64,000 nt of DNA from Rhodospirillales bacterium (GTDB lineage Bacteria; Pseudomonadota; Alphaproteobacteria; Acetobacterales; Acetobacteraceae): the NCBI GenBank assembly GCA_025352565.1, contig JANXTF010000031.1, positions 1 to 64,000 on the forward strand. Direction: 5' to 3'. The position numbers and the translations under genes were made by a program. The notes under the pieces were generated by a model, which was not told the origin of the DNA, did not search any database, and saw nothing but the letters and a program-made list of their open reading frames with translations. Positions 9,110 to 17,307 of the stretch are shown here, piece by piece; the stretch's first letter is position 1; the number at the start of each line of letters is the position of its first letter.

Positions 9110-9224
9110 GTCCGGCGACCACGAAAAAAGGTCGTCATCACGGCAGCTCCCCTGCCGATGACGCTGCGCCGCGCAAACCCGCTCTTCGACATGTCGTTCC
9201 GTTCTCCGCACGACTATTGACGCG

Positions 9225-10112
9225 TCACTCTGGCGGCGACGTCCCGTTGATCGCATGGTAGCTGCGGATAACTTGGCTGTCGTCGACCGCCCCGTCGCCC
9301 CGCCCGGATGTGGCGAGGAACAACTGATGCGCGACGGCCGCGAGCGGCAGCGCCACCCTCATCTCGCGCCCCGCCTCCAGCACGATGCCGAGATCCTTCA
9401 CGAAAATGTCCACCGCGCTGGTGATCTCCGGCTCCGTCTCCAGCATCCGCGGACCGCGGTCGTTCAGCATCCAGCTTGCGGCCGACGATCCGCGCAGCAC
9501 GTCGAGCATCACATTCGCATCGACCCCGACCTTGGCGGCCAACGACAAGGCCTCCGCGGCGACCGCGAGATGAACGCCGCACAGCAGTTGATTCACGGTC
9601 TTGACGGTCGCGCCCTGTCCGGGCTGTTCGCCGACGTGGAATATCTTGGTGCCGAGCGCCTCCAGCACCGGCTTCACGGCCGCGAAGGTCGCGCGGTCGC
9701 CGGCCGCCATGATCGTGAGGCTGGCAGTCGTGGCACCGGCAACGCCGCCGGAGACCGGCGAGTCGAGAAACCGCCGGCCGGAGGCCATTACGCGCTGCGC
9801 CAGAGCCTTCACCGCGCCGGGCGGGCAGGTGGCCGAAAGGATGACGACCGCGCCGGGCGGCAGCGCGTCCAGCCCGCCTTCGGCGAACAATACCTGCTCG
9901 GCCTGATCGATGTTCACCACCATCAGGATCAACGCGTCGGCACCCTGCGCCGCCTCGGCGACCGTGGCGGCGGCCACGCCCCCTGCGGCGGCCACGGCAG
10001 CGGCCGCGGCCGGGCGAATGTCGTAGCCGCGCACCGCAAAGCCGCGCCCGGCCAGGTTGCGTGCCATCGGCGCCCCCATGGCGCCGAGGCCGGCGAAGCC
10101 GATCGTCCTCAT
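9225..10112 (-). CDS. L-threonate dehydrogenase-like enzyme (beta-hydroxyacid dehydrogenase family)
   Basis: NAD-dependent oxidation of a 2/3-hydroxy sugar acid is expected. The 295-residue protein has the N-terminal Rossmann motif GFAGLGAMGAPMARNL, the substrate-binding block LDSPVSGGVAGATTASLTIM, the catalytic-lysine region GATVKTVNQLLCGVHLA and the C-terminal HSAVDIFVKDLG-like block (here TSAVDIFVKDLGI). This pattern, and the ending LPLAAVAHQLF...DDSQVI, is closer to LtnD/L-threonate dehydrogenase than to 3-hydroxyisobutyrate or tartronate dehydrogenases. ATG 10112 overlaps the upstream transketolase stop by ATGA. A substrate related to a C4 or branched C5 sugar acid fits the neighbouring lactonase. 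Confidence 0.82.
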   Translation of the reverse strand: MRTIGFAGLGAMGAPMARNLAGRGFAVRGYDIRPAAAAAVAAAGGVAAATVAEAAQGADALILMVVNIDQAEQVLFAEGGLDALPPGAVVILSATCPPGAVKALAQRVMASGRRFLDSPVSGGVAGATTASLTIMAAGDRATFAAVKPVLEALGTKIFHVGEQPGQGATVKTVNQLLCGVHLAVAAEALSLAAKVGVDANVMLDVLRGSSAASWMLNDRGPRMLETEPEITSAVDIFVKDLGIVLEAGREMRVALPLAAVAHQLFLATSGRGDGAVDDSQVIRSYHAINGTSPPE

Positions 10113-11140
10113 GCTGCGAGCCATCGCTGGATGCTGGCCGTCATCGCCGCGGTGGAGATGCCGTAGCGGTCGTGCAAGGTCGGCAGCGCGCCGGCATCGA
10201 GGAACTCGTCGGGCAACGCCACCTGCCGGAAGGCCGGGGTAACCCCCGCGCGCATCAGCGTCGCCGCGACGGCCTCGCCGAGCCCGCCGATGCGGCTGTG
10301 GTTTTCGGCCACGACCACCAGCCGGCCGGGCTTGGCAGCGGCACGGATGATGGTGTCCTCATCGAGCGGCTTGATGGTCGACACGTGCAGCACGCCGGCA
10401 TCCACGTGGTCCGCCCTCAGCTGGTCCGCCGTCTCCAACGCGCGCATCGTCATCAGGCCCGACGAGACGATCAGCACGTCGTTGCCGTCGCGTAGAAGCT
10501 TCGCCTTGCCGAGTTCGAACTGGTAGCCATACCCGTCCAGCACCAGCGGCACATTGCCCCGCAGCAGGCGCATATAGACCGGCCCCTGATGCGCCGCGAT
10601 GGCCGGCACCGCCTGTTCGATCTCGAGCGCGTCGCAAGGGTCGATGATGGTCAGGTTCGGCATGCCGCGGAAGATCGCGATATCTTCCGTCGCCTGATGG
10701 CTCGGGCCGTAGCCGGTGGTCAGGCCCGGCAGCGCGCAAACCACCTTGACGTTCAGGTTCGCCTCCGCAATGGCGAGGCAGATGAAGTCATACGCGCGGC
10801 GCGCCGCGAACACGGCATAGGTGGTGGCGAACGGCATGAAGCCCTCCTGCGCCATGCCCGCCGCCGCGCACATCAGCAACTGCTCCGACATGCCCATCTG
10901 GTAGAAGCGGTCCGGATGCGCCTTCGCAAAAATGTGCAGGTCGGTATATTTGCCGAGGTCCGCCGTCAGCCCGACGATTTCGGGCCGCGTCTCCGCGAGC
11001 GCCGCCAGGGCGTGGCCAAACGGCGCCGGGCGCGTGCGCTGGTCGGGCCCGGCGAGTGAGGCGATCATCGCCGAGGTGGTGAGCCGCTGGCCGCTCGGCC
11101 GACTCAGGAGACTGACGGGACGTTCGTATTTCGAGCGCAT
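10109..11140 (-). CDS. transketolase, C-terminal (pyrimidine-binding) subunit
   Basis: The 343-residue subunit holds the ThDP pyrimidine-binding and C-terminal transketolase domains. Visible features are RTRPAPFGHALAALAE, the activating-glutamate region YQMGMSEQLLMCAAAGMA, PSHQATEDIAIFRGMPNL, and the C-terminal RLVVVAENHSRIGGLGEAV. ATG 11140 overlaps the N-terminal subunit's stop (TGATG) and has GGGAGG 8 nt upstream; a GTG one codon earlier is also open. Split transketolases of this size include AptB of D-apiose catabolism (apulose-4-phosphate transketolase), which suits the apionate-lactonase-like gene in this operon. That link is an inference. Confidence 0.9.
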   Translation of the reverse strand: MRSKYERPVSLLSRPSGQRLTTSAMIASLAGPDQRTRPAPFGHALAALAETRPEIVGLTADLGKYTDLHIFAKAHPDRFYQMGMSEQLLMCAAAGMAQEGFMPFATTYAVFAARRAYDFICLAIAEANLNVKVVCALPGLTTGYGPSHQATEDIAIFRGMPNLTIIDPCDALEIEQAVPAIAAHQGPVYMRLLRGNVPLVLDGYGYQFELGKAKLLRDGNDVLIVSSGLMTMRALETADQLRADHVDAGVLHVSTIKPLDEDTIIRAAAKPGRLVVVAENHSRIGGLGEAVAATLMRAGVTPAFRQVALPDEFLDAGALPTLHDRYGISTAAMTASIQRWLAA

Positions 11141-11991
11141 CACGCGGCCCTCCCTGCTTCAAGCGCCGCGAGCGCCTTCTGCCACTCATCTGGCTCCACG
11201 CGCAGGAAGTGGTTCTGCTCACGCTGCTCCAGGAACGGCACGCCCTTCGCCATCCTGGTGTCGCAGACGATCACGCGCGGTTGTGCCACGGCGGCGATGC
11301 GCGCCGCATCGAACGCGGCGGTCAGCGCGGCGATGTCGTTGCCGTCCACCCGCTGCGCGTACCAGCCGAAGGCGGTGAATCGGTCGGCCAGCGCCTCCAG
11401 CCCGCCGGTCACTTCCGAGGCGGGTCCGTCAGCCTGCTGGTTGTTGACGTCCACGATCCCGATGAGGTTGTCGAGCTTCCAATGGCCGGCGCCCGACGCG
11501 GCTTCCCAGACCGCGCCCTCGCCACATTCGCCATCGGAGAACAGGCAGTAGACGAACGCGTCCGATTTCTTGCGCTTGAGGCCCAGGGCGTAGCCGACCG
11601 CCAGCGCCAGCCCATGGCCCAGCGACCCGCCACTGATCTCCATGCCCGGCGTGTAGCTTGCCATGCCCGACATCGGCAGGCGGCTGTCGTCGCAGCCGTA
11701 TGTCTCCAACTCGTTCTCGGGAATGATCCCGGCCTCAATCAGCGCGGCGTAGAGCGCAATCGCGTAGTGGCCGATCGAGAGCAGGAAACGATCGCGCCCT
11801 TCCCACTCGGGGTCCTCGGGTCGGTATCGCATGGCATGAAAATAGGCCACGGCCAACACGTCGGCCACGCCAAGTGCCTGGGCGATGTAGCCCTGGCCTT
11901 GTACTTCGCCCATCAGCAGCGCGTTGCGCCGTATGCGATACGCATGTTCCGCGAGGTTCGGTGCATTCGGTCGCACCACTTGGCTTTGCAT
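11140..11991 (-). CDS. transketolase, N-terminal (diphosphate-binding) subunit
   Basis: The 283-residue ThDP diphosphate-binding half of a two-subunit transketolase. It has RDRFLLSIGHYAIALYAAL, EISGGSLGHGLALAVGYAL, and the ThDP motif SDGECGEGAVWEAA ending near IVDVNNQQADG (the G-D-G...N-N pattern with S for the first G). It pairs with the next gene to move a two-carbon unit between sugar phosphates. Its size matches AptA and other split catabolic transketolases rather than the single-chain housekeeping Tkt of about 660 residues. It follows the short-chain dehydrogenase gene after 35 bp. Confidence 0.9.
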   Translation of the reverse strand: MQSQVVRPNAPNLAEHAYRIRRNALLMGEVQGQGYIAQALGVADVLAVAYFHAMRYRPEDPEWEGRDRFLLSIGHYAIALYAALIEAGIIPENELETYGCDDSRLPMSGMASYTPGMEISGGSLGHGLALAVGYALGLKRKKSDAFVYCLFSDGECGEGAVWEAASGAGHWKLDNLIGIVDVNNQQADGPASEVTGGLEALADRFTAFGWYAQRVDGNDIAALTAAFDAARIAAVAQPRVIVCDTRMAKGVPFLEQREQNHFLRVEPDEWQKALAALEAGRAA

Positions 11992-12026
11992 GCCGCGAAC
12001 TCCTGTTTGTCGATCCGTCGAGCGGA

Positions 12027-12776
12027 TCAGTGGATCAGCATGCCGCCATTCACGTCGATGACCGCGCCGGTGATGTAGGAGGACAGGTCGGACGCCAGGA
12101 ACAGGTAAGCCCCCGCCACATCCTCCGCATTGCCGAGCCGGCCGAGCGGGATGCCCTTGAGAATTTCGGTACGCATGTCATCGGTCAGCTTGCCGCTGGT
12201 GATGTCGGTCTGAATAAGGCCAGGTGTCACGCAGTTCACCCGGATGCCGTCAGGGCCGAACTCGCGCGCCATCGCCTTGGCAAGCCCGAGCACGCCGGCC
12301 TTCGCCGCGGAGTAGTGGGGACCGCCGAAGATGCCGCCGCCGCGTTGCGCGGACACCGACGACATGCAGACGATCGAGCCCTGCTTACGCTCGCGCATGT
12401 GCGGCACGAAAGCCTGGCTGAAGCAGAACACCCCGCGCAGGTTTACGTCCAGCACCCGCTCCCAGTTGTCCTGCGTGATTTCCATGAACTTCAGCGGCTG
12501 CGTGATGCCGGCGTTGGCGATGAGCACGTCGGCCTTGCCGAAGGCAGCCAGAACATCCCGTGCGGCGCGCTGGCAGCTGGCCAGGTCGGCGACATCACAG
12601 ACGAAACCACGATGTTGGACGCCGAGTTCGGTTGCCGCGCGATGCGCGCCCGCTTCATCGAGATCGAGGATGGCGACGGTGGCGCCGTGCCGAGCAAACA
12701 GCTTCGCGGTCGCAAGACCGATGCCGCGTGCGCTTGCGGCGCCGGAAATGACGGCAACCTTGCCTTCCAGAAGCAT
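12027..12776 (-). CDS. short-chain dehydrogenase/reductase, sugar or polyol dehydrogenase type
   Basis: Classical SDR of 249 residues. The cofactor motif is GAASARGIG, followed by ILDLDEAG (the Asp suggests NAD rather than NADP), NAG (IANAGITQP), the catalytic Ser in SSVSAQRGG, YSAAK with the catalytic Tyr and Lys, and the C-terminal YITGAVIDVNGGMLI. ATG 12776 has GAGGAA about 8 nt upstream; the longer open frame to 13223 overlaps the sulfatase and is rejected. It sits between the large sulfatase and transketolase genes. A role in oxidising the desulfated sugar to a lactone for the apionate-lactonase-like protein is plausible but inferred. Confidence 0.88.
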   Translation of the reverse strand: MLLEGKVAVISGAASARGIGLATAKLFARHGATVAILDLDEAGAHRAATELGVQHRGFVCDVADLASCQRAARDVLAAFGKADVLIANAGITQPLKFMEITQDNWERVLDVNLRGVFCFSQAFVPHMRERKQGSIVCMSSVSAQRGGGIFGGPHYSAAKAGVLGLAKAMAREFGPDGIRVNCVTPGLIQTDITSGKLTDDMRTEILKGIPLGRLGNAEDVAGAYLFLASDLSSYITGAVIDVNGGMLIH

Positions 12777-12913
12777 GGCATTTCCTCGTATGGTGTCGTT
12801 GCTCCGACGATTACCGGATCGTCGCTGAAGCGAAAAACGAGAAGATTGCACCGGTGGGTGAACCCGGCTCATGTATCGCACGACCTCGCTCCGGCCGCGG
12901 TTTCTGTCGGAAT

Positions 12914-15247
12914 CTATTGTCGTTTCAGATATACCTCGGTCGCGAGCCCTTCCTGGAGCGGCAACGTGCCATGCGTCCAGACATCCACGCGCCGGACTGT
13001 ACCGGTAAACCGAAACGGTGGCTCGTATCCGCCAAACGGTTCCCCAGGATGATATCCGCAGGTCAACATGCCGGAGAAATTGAGCATGACGGGAGCGGTG
13101 CGCGTGAGAACGGCCGTAGCGACCTCGTTCCGATCGATGTACAGGCGAACGACGCCCGGCGCGCCATGGCGGTTCGCGATATCGGGCTTTCCGGTCATCT
13201 CGAACGAGACGGTCAGCATGCACGATCCGCCGGGCAGCGGCTGATCGGACTCCAGGACGGTTTCGGCGAGGCCGAGATAGTTGTAGATGAAGCGCGGCCG
13301 GCCATTGCGAACGAGCAGCCCATAGCCCCCGAATCTGCCGCCATGCGCAAGGACCATCCCGTCGGCTTCGCCATCGGCAACGTGAAGCTCCGCGCGGATG
13401 ACGTAATTCGTGTTGACGACATTGGCGGCCGCCTCGATGAACACCGGGGCGGTATCGGGATAGTAGGTGGCGTGCCGCACCGGCTCGGTCTCGGGGCGAG
13501 CCTGCCGCCGCGGTGCCCGGCCGAGCAGAGGCAGGACATTGTAGCGTCCGGCCTCATGCCACCACATCGAGATCATGGTTCGCAGCCGCTCCGGTTGCTG
13601 ACCGGCGAGGTTGACCGCCTCTCCCGGATCTCGATCGACGTGGTAGAGTTCCCAGCCCGACTGTTCCAACCGGTCGAGATCCCGGGCCAGCAACTCTGCC
13701 GACCAGCCTCGGCCGCCTTCCGCCCAGGACGGGCTGCCGGGCCATGGGCACACGGCGCGCCAGCCATCCATATGCAGCGCCCGATGCCCGAGAATCTCGT
13801 AATACTGGATTCTGTGCGAGGAGGACGCGTGCGGATCGGCGAGCTGAGCGGCGAAACTGGTGCCCTCCAGCGGCGCCTGTGCGATGCCGGCGATGCTCTG
13901 GGCAGGCGCGATCCCGAGCAGGTCGAGAATCGTCGGCATCACGTCGATGACGTGGACGAAGCCGTGCCGATTGCCGTGCTGAGAGGCGAAGTGCCTGGGC
14001 CAGGAGACGACGAACGGAACAGCGCACCCGCCGCGATAGGTCTCCCGCTTCCAGCGCCGGAACGGCGTGTTGCCCGACCAGGCCCAGCCCCAGGCAAAAT
14101 GGTTGTAGGCCTCGCGACTGCCGATCCGATCGAGCTCGTCGAGGCTGGCGGACCGCTGATCCAACTGCCCATGGCCCTGGAATTGCTGATTGTTGTAGGC
14201 GCCGTACGCCCCGCCCTCCGAACTGGCGCCGTTGTCGCTGAGCGCGACGACGATCGTGTCGTCGAGCTCGCCCATTGCCCGCAACGCGTCCAGCAACCGA
14301 CCGACCTGGTGGTCCATGTGGGCCGACATGCCCGCAAAGGCCTCCATCAGCCTCGCCGCCACTTTCTGCTGCCCGGCATCCAGCGAATCCCAGGCAGGAA
14401 CATCCGCGTCGCGCTCCGACAACGGCGAACCCCGGGGAACGAGCCCAAGTTCCTGCTGCCTTGCATGAACCACGTTGCGATACTCATCCCACCCCGTGTC
14501 GAAGCGGCCGCGATAACGGTCAATCCACTCCTTCGGGGCATGGTGCGGCGCATGGCTGGCACCGAAGGCGAGATAGAGGAAGAATGGCTTGTCGAGATCG
14601 CCCGCTCGCAGCTCTCGGACCTGGCGTATGGCGGCGTCCGCCAGATCCTCGGAGAGGTGATAGTTCGGCCCGCTGGTGTTTGGCGGGTAGACCGGGCTGT
14701 TGTCGATGACGAGGTGGGGGTCGTACTGGCTCGTCTGCCCGCCCAGAAAGCCATAGAAGCGTTCGAAGCCACGGCCGAGCGGCCAGGCATCGCGCGGAGA
14801 TGCCGGGTTCAACGCGTCGATCGGCGTCAAGTGCCACTTTCCGATACACATGGTGGCGTACCCCTCTTGAAGCAGCACTTCCGAGAGCAGGCCGTTCGAC
14901 CGCGGGATCTTGGCGTCGTGGCGTGCGATCCCGCTTGTCCATCGCGGGATCGATGGCATGTGGTTGGTATGATGGTTGCGGCCCGTGAGTAGGCATGCGC
15001 GGGTCGGCGAGCAAAGCGGGGTTGCGTGTGCATTGGTGAAGCGCATGCCGTTGTCGGCGAGGCTCTGCAGGACGGGCATGTCGATCAACCCGCCATAGGG
15101 GCTGAGATGGCCGTAGCCGATGTCGTCCATCACCCAGAAAACGATGTTCGGTCGACGCGGCCGTGGTTCCCGCGAAGTCGCCGGTGGCAATTGGAGTTCG
15201 TCGACGGTTCGCCCCAGGAATGCCGCTTCGTTCGCGTGATCCGTCAT
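12914..15247 (-). CDS. large type I sulfatase, 777 residues, with C-terminal beta-rich domain
   Basis: Sulfate-ester hydrolase. PNIVFWVMDDIGYGHLSPYGG gives the metal-binding Asp pair, and LCSPTRACLLTGRNHH (C79) is the C-S-x-T/P-R formylglycine site. IGKWHLTP, LYLAFGASHAPHHAP and ALSDNGASSEGG supply further active-site residues. Residues from about 590 to the end look like the beta-sandwich tail found in long arylsulfatases. No signal peptide is seen. The open frame extends upstream to 16078, but ATG 15247 overlaps the preceding gene's stop as ATGA, and the first recognisable sulfatase residues begin about 32 codons later, so this start is chosen. The substrate is unknown. Confidence 0.88.
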   Translation of the reverse strand: MTDHANEAAFLGRTVDELQLPPATSREPRPRRPNIVFWVMDDIGYGHLSPYGGLIDMPVLQSLADNGMRFTNAHATPLCSPTRACLLTGRNHHTNHMPSIPRWTSGIARHDAKIPRSNGLLSEVLLQEGYATMCIGKWHLTPIDALNPASPRDAWPLGRGFERFYGFLGGQTSQYDPHLVIDNSPVYPPNTSGPNYHLSEDLADAAIRQVRELRAGDLDKPFFLYLAFGASHAPHHAPKEWIDRYRGRFDTGWDEYRNVVHARQQELGLVPRGSPLSERDADVPAWDSLDAGQQKVAARLMEAFAGMSAHMDHQVGRLLDALRAMGELDDTIVVALSDNGASSEGGAYGAYNNQQFQGHGQLDQRSASLDELDRIGSREAYNHFAWGWAWSGNTPFRRWKRETYRGGCAVPFVVSWPRHFASQHGNRHGFVHVIDVMPTILDLLGIAPAQSIAGIAQAPLEGTSFAAQLADPHASSSHRIQYYEILGHRALHMDGWRAVCPWPGSPSWAEGGRGWSAELLARDLDRLEQSGWELYHVDRDPGEAVNLAGQQPERLRTMISMWWHEAGRYNVLPLLGRAPRRQARPETEPVRHATYYPDTAPVFIEAAANVVNTNYVIRAELHVADGEADGMVLAHGGRFGGYGLLVRNGRPRFIYNYLGLAETVLESDQPLPGGSCMLTVSFEMTGKPDIANRHGAPGVVRLYIDRNEVATAVLTRTAPVMLNFSGMLTCGYHPGEPFGGYEPPFRFTGTVRRVDVWTHGTLPLQEGLATEVYLKRQ

Positions 15248-17136
15248 GGTGCCATGTCTTTGCGCTTGGGTTCGTCGGCCAGCAGCGTCGTTTTGTCGGC
15301 CGGGATGTAGGACAGCACCGCATAGGCGCCCAAGCGATGGACCGAAGCATCGGTCGCGCGTCGCAGCGTGTCCCAGGGGTTCTCCGCGGACCGAAAGCTC
15401 TCCCACGTATCGGCATCCAGAACCGCGATCGTGCCGGTCTTGGTGAAATCGTGAAGTTCGACATCGACGGGGTCGGGGCCGAGATTGCACAGCAAGACCT
15501 CTCGACACCCGTCGCGGCTGAGCAGGAGGCCCGCGATGCGCCTGGGCTCGGAGATCGACAGATCCTGCAGATGTGAGAACGCGCAGACGCGTGCGAGCAC
15601 GAACCACGTCGGATAACGCAACGGAACCGGGCCGGCGCTCACCACTCCGGACTCGCCGGTGAAGCTCATCAGGGTCAGTGCCTCGACCCCGGCCTTGGCG
15701 GATTGCGCGATGTAGCCGAGGACCCAGGCCGCGCCGAACAGACCCCGGCAGCGTGGGTCCTGGCGCGCGAGCGTCACGCGGCGCGTGCCGTCGGTCTTCG
15801 GCTGGCGGCCCAGCGGGCTGTTGCGCGCCCCGATCGTGCTCGGGCCTATCCGGATCGGCTGCGGGTATTGCACCCGCAACGTCTCGACCAGCGAGGGTAG
15901 GGTTTGCAGCGTGAGCATGATTTCGCTTTCGGTCGACCCATGGACGATCGGCGATGTCGTGAACGTCAGAAAATCGCCGGTGCCGAGCCTCTCGGCGCGG
16001 TGCAACTGGACAAAGAAATGCTCGGTCCCACCGCCCACGCACGCTGTGGGGAAGCTTGCGCGGGCGGCGGCGATACAACGCGGCTCGCTGGGAAACACCG
16101 CGATGCTGTCAAGTGCGGCGTCAACCGGGTGCATTCTGGTCCGCAGCCCCTCGAGGCTGGCTTCGGCCCTGTCGACTTCAACGGCTTTCACGTCGAGCCG
16201 AAGTTTCGCGCCGGCGGAGCGGAGGAGTCCGGCAATGCCGGCCCAATCCACCGCAGCGTCGCTCTCGATGGCAAGATGCAGGTGCGAGAGGCGCATCGTC
16301 TGCAATGCGCGAAGGGCGGGGGCACCAGCGGCGGCATCTCCCACGCCGATCTCGATGCCGATGCGGGGAAGGCGACGCTGCCCGTCTGCCGCTTCCACAT
16401 AAACGGGGCCTGGCCGTCTGAGCTGGGTCAGGCCCGTCGGCCGGTCGATCCGAAGCTCCGCGCTCTGCCGGATGAGTGCGCCCGATCGGAGCCAATAGGG
16501 CCGCGGCATAAGGTTCGAGCGGTTATAGGTCTTGAAGGACGCATCGGAATTGTTGCGCTGATCCTCGAACTCGAACGTATCTCCGCCGAACGCGCAATGT
16601 GCCCACCGATCCGGGGCATATTCGTGCCGGATCGCCTGGATCAGCATGAAGGGCGGCCAAGGCGGCACCAGAGTCGGTATCGTGGAATGGCTCTCGCGCC
16701 CATCGGTGTGCCGTACCGCAACCCGCGCTCCGCCGAGCGAGGCGGGGTGCAACAGGCAGATGCCGAACCGGTTCGTCTGCACGTCCGCAACAGGGGTCGC
16801 CTGGGCCGTGAAGCAAAGACTGCCATCCGCCCTGCCTTCGATCCGTACCTCGAACGGCAAACCTTCCGGCAACGTCGGAAAGCGGCCGGCTATCCGCAGC
16901 TCGAACGTTTCGGGGCCTACCGTCGAAGCGATGTCGTCGATGATCGGCTCGGGGGTTCGCCAATCGATATCACGGTAGACGAAGGCCAGCCCGTGCCAAA
17001 CCTCCACATCGCCGACACATAGCTCCCACAGCTTGCCGTGTTGGAACCGCATCCGCAGCGGGCCGGCGCGCAGCGCGAGCGGCTCGAAGACAGGCTCCTC
17101 GGTCCCGTAAAGGATCGTCGCGAGAGAGTCTGGCAA
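15244..17136 (-). CDS. D-apionate lactonase-like protein (ApnL family)
   Basis: First gene of the operon, 630 residues. It resembles ApnL, which opens D-apionolactone to D-apionate in D-apiose catabolism. The most telling segment is FEFEDQRNNSDASFKTYNR at about 188-206, close to the EDQRNW-S/T-DASFKTY signature of that family, preceded by a Q-A-I-R-HEY block and an RIEGRADGSL segment near residue 98. The middle third looks like a TIM barrel and the last 90 residues a small beta domain. The start is TTG 17136, supported by GGAGG 6 nt upstream. It overlaps the sulfatase start by 4 nt. The exact lactone may differ from apionolactone because sulfatases follow directly. Confidence 0.75.
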   Translation of the reverse strand: MPDSLATILYGTEEPVFEPLALRAGPLRMRFQHGKLWELCVGDVEVWHGLAFVYRDIDWRTPEPIIDDIASTVGPETFELRIAGRFPTLPEGLPFEVRIEGRADGSLCFTAQATPVADVQTNRFGICLLHPASLGGARVAVRHTDGRESHSTIPTLVPPWPPFMLIQAIRHEYAPDRWAHCAFGGDTFEFEDQRNNSDASFKTYNRSNLMPRPYWLRSGALIRQSAELRIDRPTGLTQLRRPGPVYVEAADGQRRLPRIGIEIGVGDAAAGAPALRALQTMRLSHLHLAIESDAAVDWAGIAGLLRSAGAKLRLDVKAVEVDRAEASLEGLRTRMHPVDAALDSIAVFPSEPRCIAAARASFPTACVGGGTEHFFVQLHRAERLGTGDFLTFTTSPIVHGSTESEIMLTLQTLPSLVETLRVQYPQPIRIGPSTIGARNSPLGRQPKTDGTRRVTLARQDPRCRGLFGAAWVLGYIAQSAKAGVEALTLMSFTGESGVVSAGPVPLRYPTWFVLARVCAFSHLQDLSISEPRRIAGLLLSRDGCREVLLCNLGPDPVDVELHDFTKTGTIAVLDADTWESFRSAENPWDTLRRATDASVHRLGAYAVLSYIPADKTTLLADEPKRKDMAP

Positions 17137-17166
17137 TCGTGCCTCCGTCTACTCGCCCACGCCATC

Positions 17167-17202
17167 GGGATGCGGTCCGTCGAAGCAAGCGCACCGCATC
17201 CC
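17167..17202 (-). promoter_or_regulatory. 10-bp palindrome in the leader of the sulfatase/lactonase operon
   Basis: GGGATGCGGT (17167-17176) and ACCGCATCCC (17193-17202) form a perfect inverted repeat with a 16-nt loop. In the transcript it would be a stable stem-loop ending about 30 nt before the TTG start at 17136. It could be an RNA regulatory hairpin or a widely spaced operator. No U-tract follows, so it is not a normal terminator. Confidence 0.5.
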
Positions 17203-17230
17203 GCGGATATCGAAAGCCCGATGCGCCTCG

Positions 17231-17258
17231 TTTCTGAAATACGCCTGTATTTCAGAAA
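17231..17258 (-). promoter_or_regulatory. 12-bp palindromic operator candidate upstream of the sulfatase/lactonase operon
   Basis: TTTCTGAAATAC (17231-17242) and GTATTTCAGAAA (17247-17258) are perfect inverted arms around GCCT. They are AT-rich in a GC-rich genome and lie 95-122 bp upstream of the first start codon. The TGAAATAC...GTATTTCA core resembles operators of IclR- or GntR-type regulators of catabolic operons. No regulator of those families is encoded in the window. No T-tract follows, arguing against a terminator. Confidence 0.6.
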
Positions 17259-17268
17259 CTGGCACGCC

Positions 17269-17307
17269 ACCGAAAATAAACCAACGCGTGTCCCTGAAGC
17301 GGGACAC
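17269..17307 (-). terminator. intrinsic terminator at the end of the ABC/GMC operon
   Basis: Reading the minus strand, the hairpin GTGTCCC-GCTTCA-GGGACAC (17307-17288) begins inside the stop codon of the substrate-binding gene and is followed by a T-rich run, TTGGTTTATTTT. This is the clearest intrinsic terminator in the window. It separates the ABC operon from the sulfatase operon downstream. Confidence 0.7.

Noticed and set aside
12854-14992. 712-residue plus-strand open frame opposite the large sulfatase
   Set aside because: Shadow of the sulfatase gene; the minus-strand frame has all catalytic motifs.
15248-16078. 277-codon N-terminal extension of the large sulfatase frame
   Set aside because: It overlaps the lactonase-like gene out of frame and has no recognisable domain; the ATGA overlap at 15247 marks the real start.
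17231-17258. 12-bp palindrome read as a terminator
   Set aside because: AT-rich arms with no T-run on either side; a better terminator lies at 17269-17307, so an operator is more likely.
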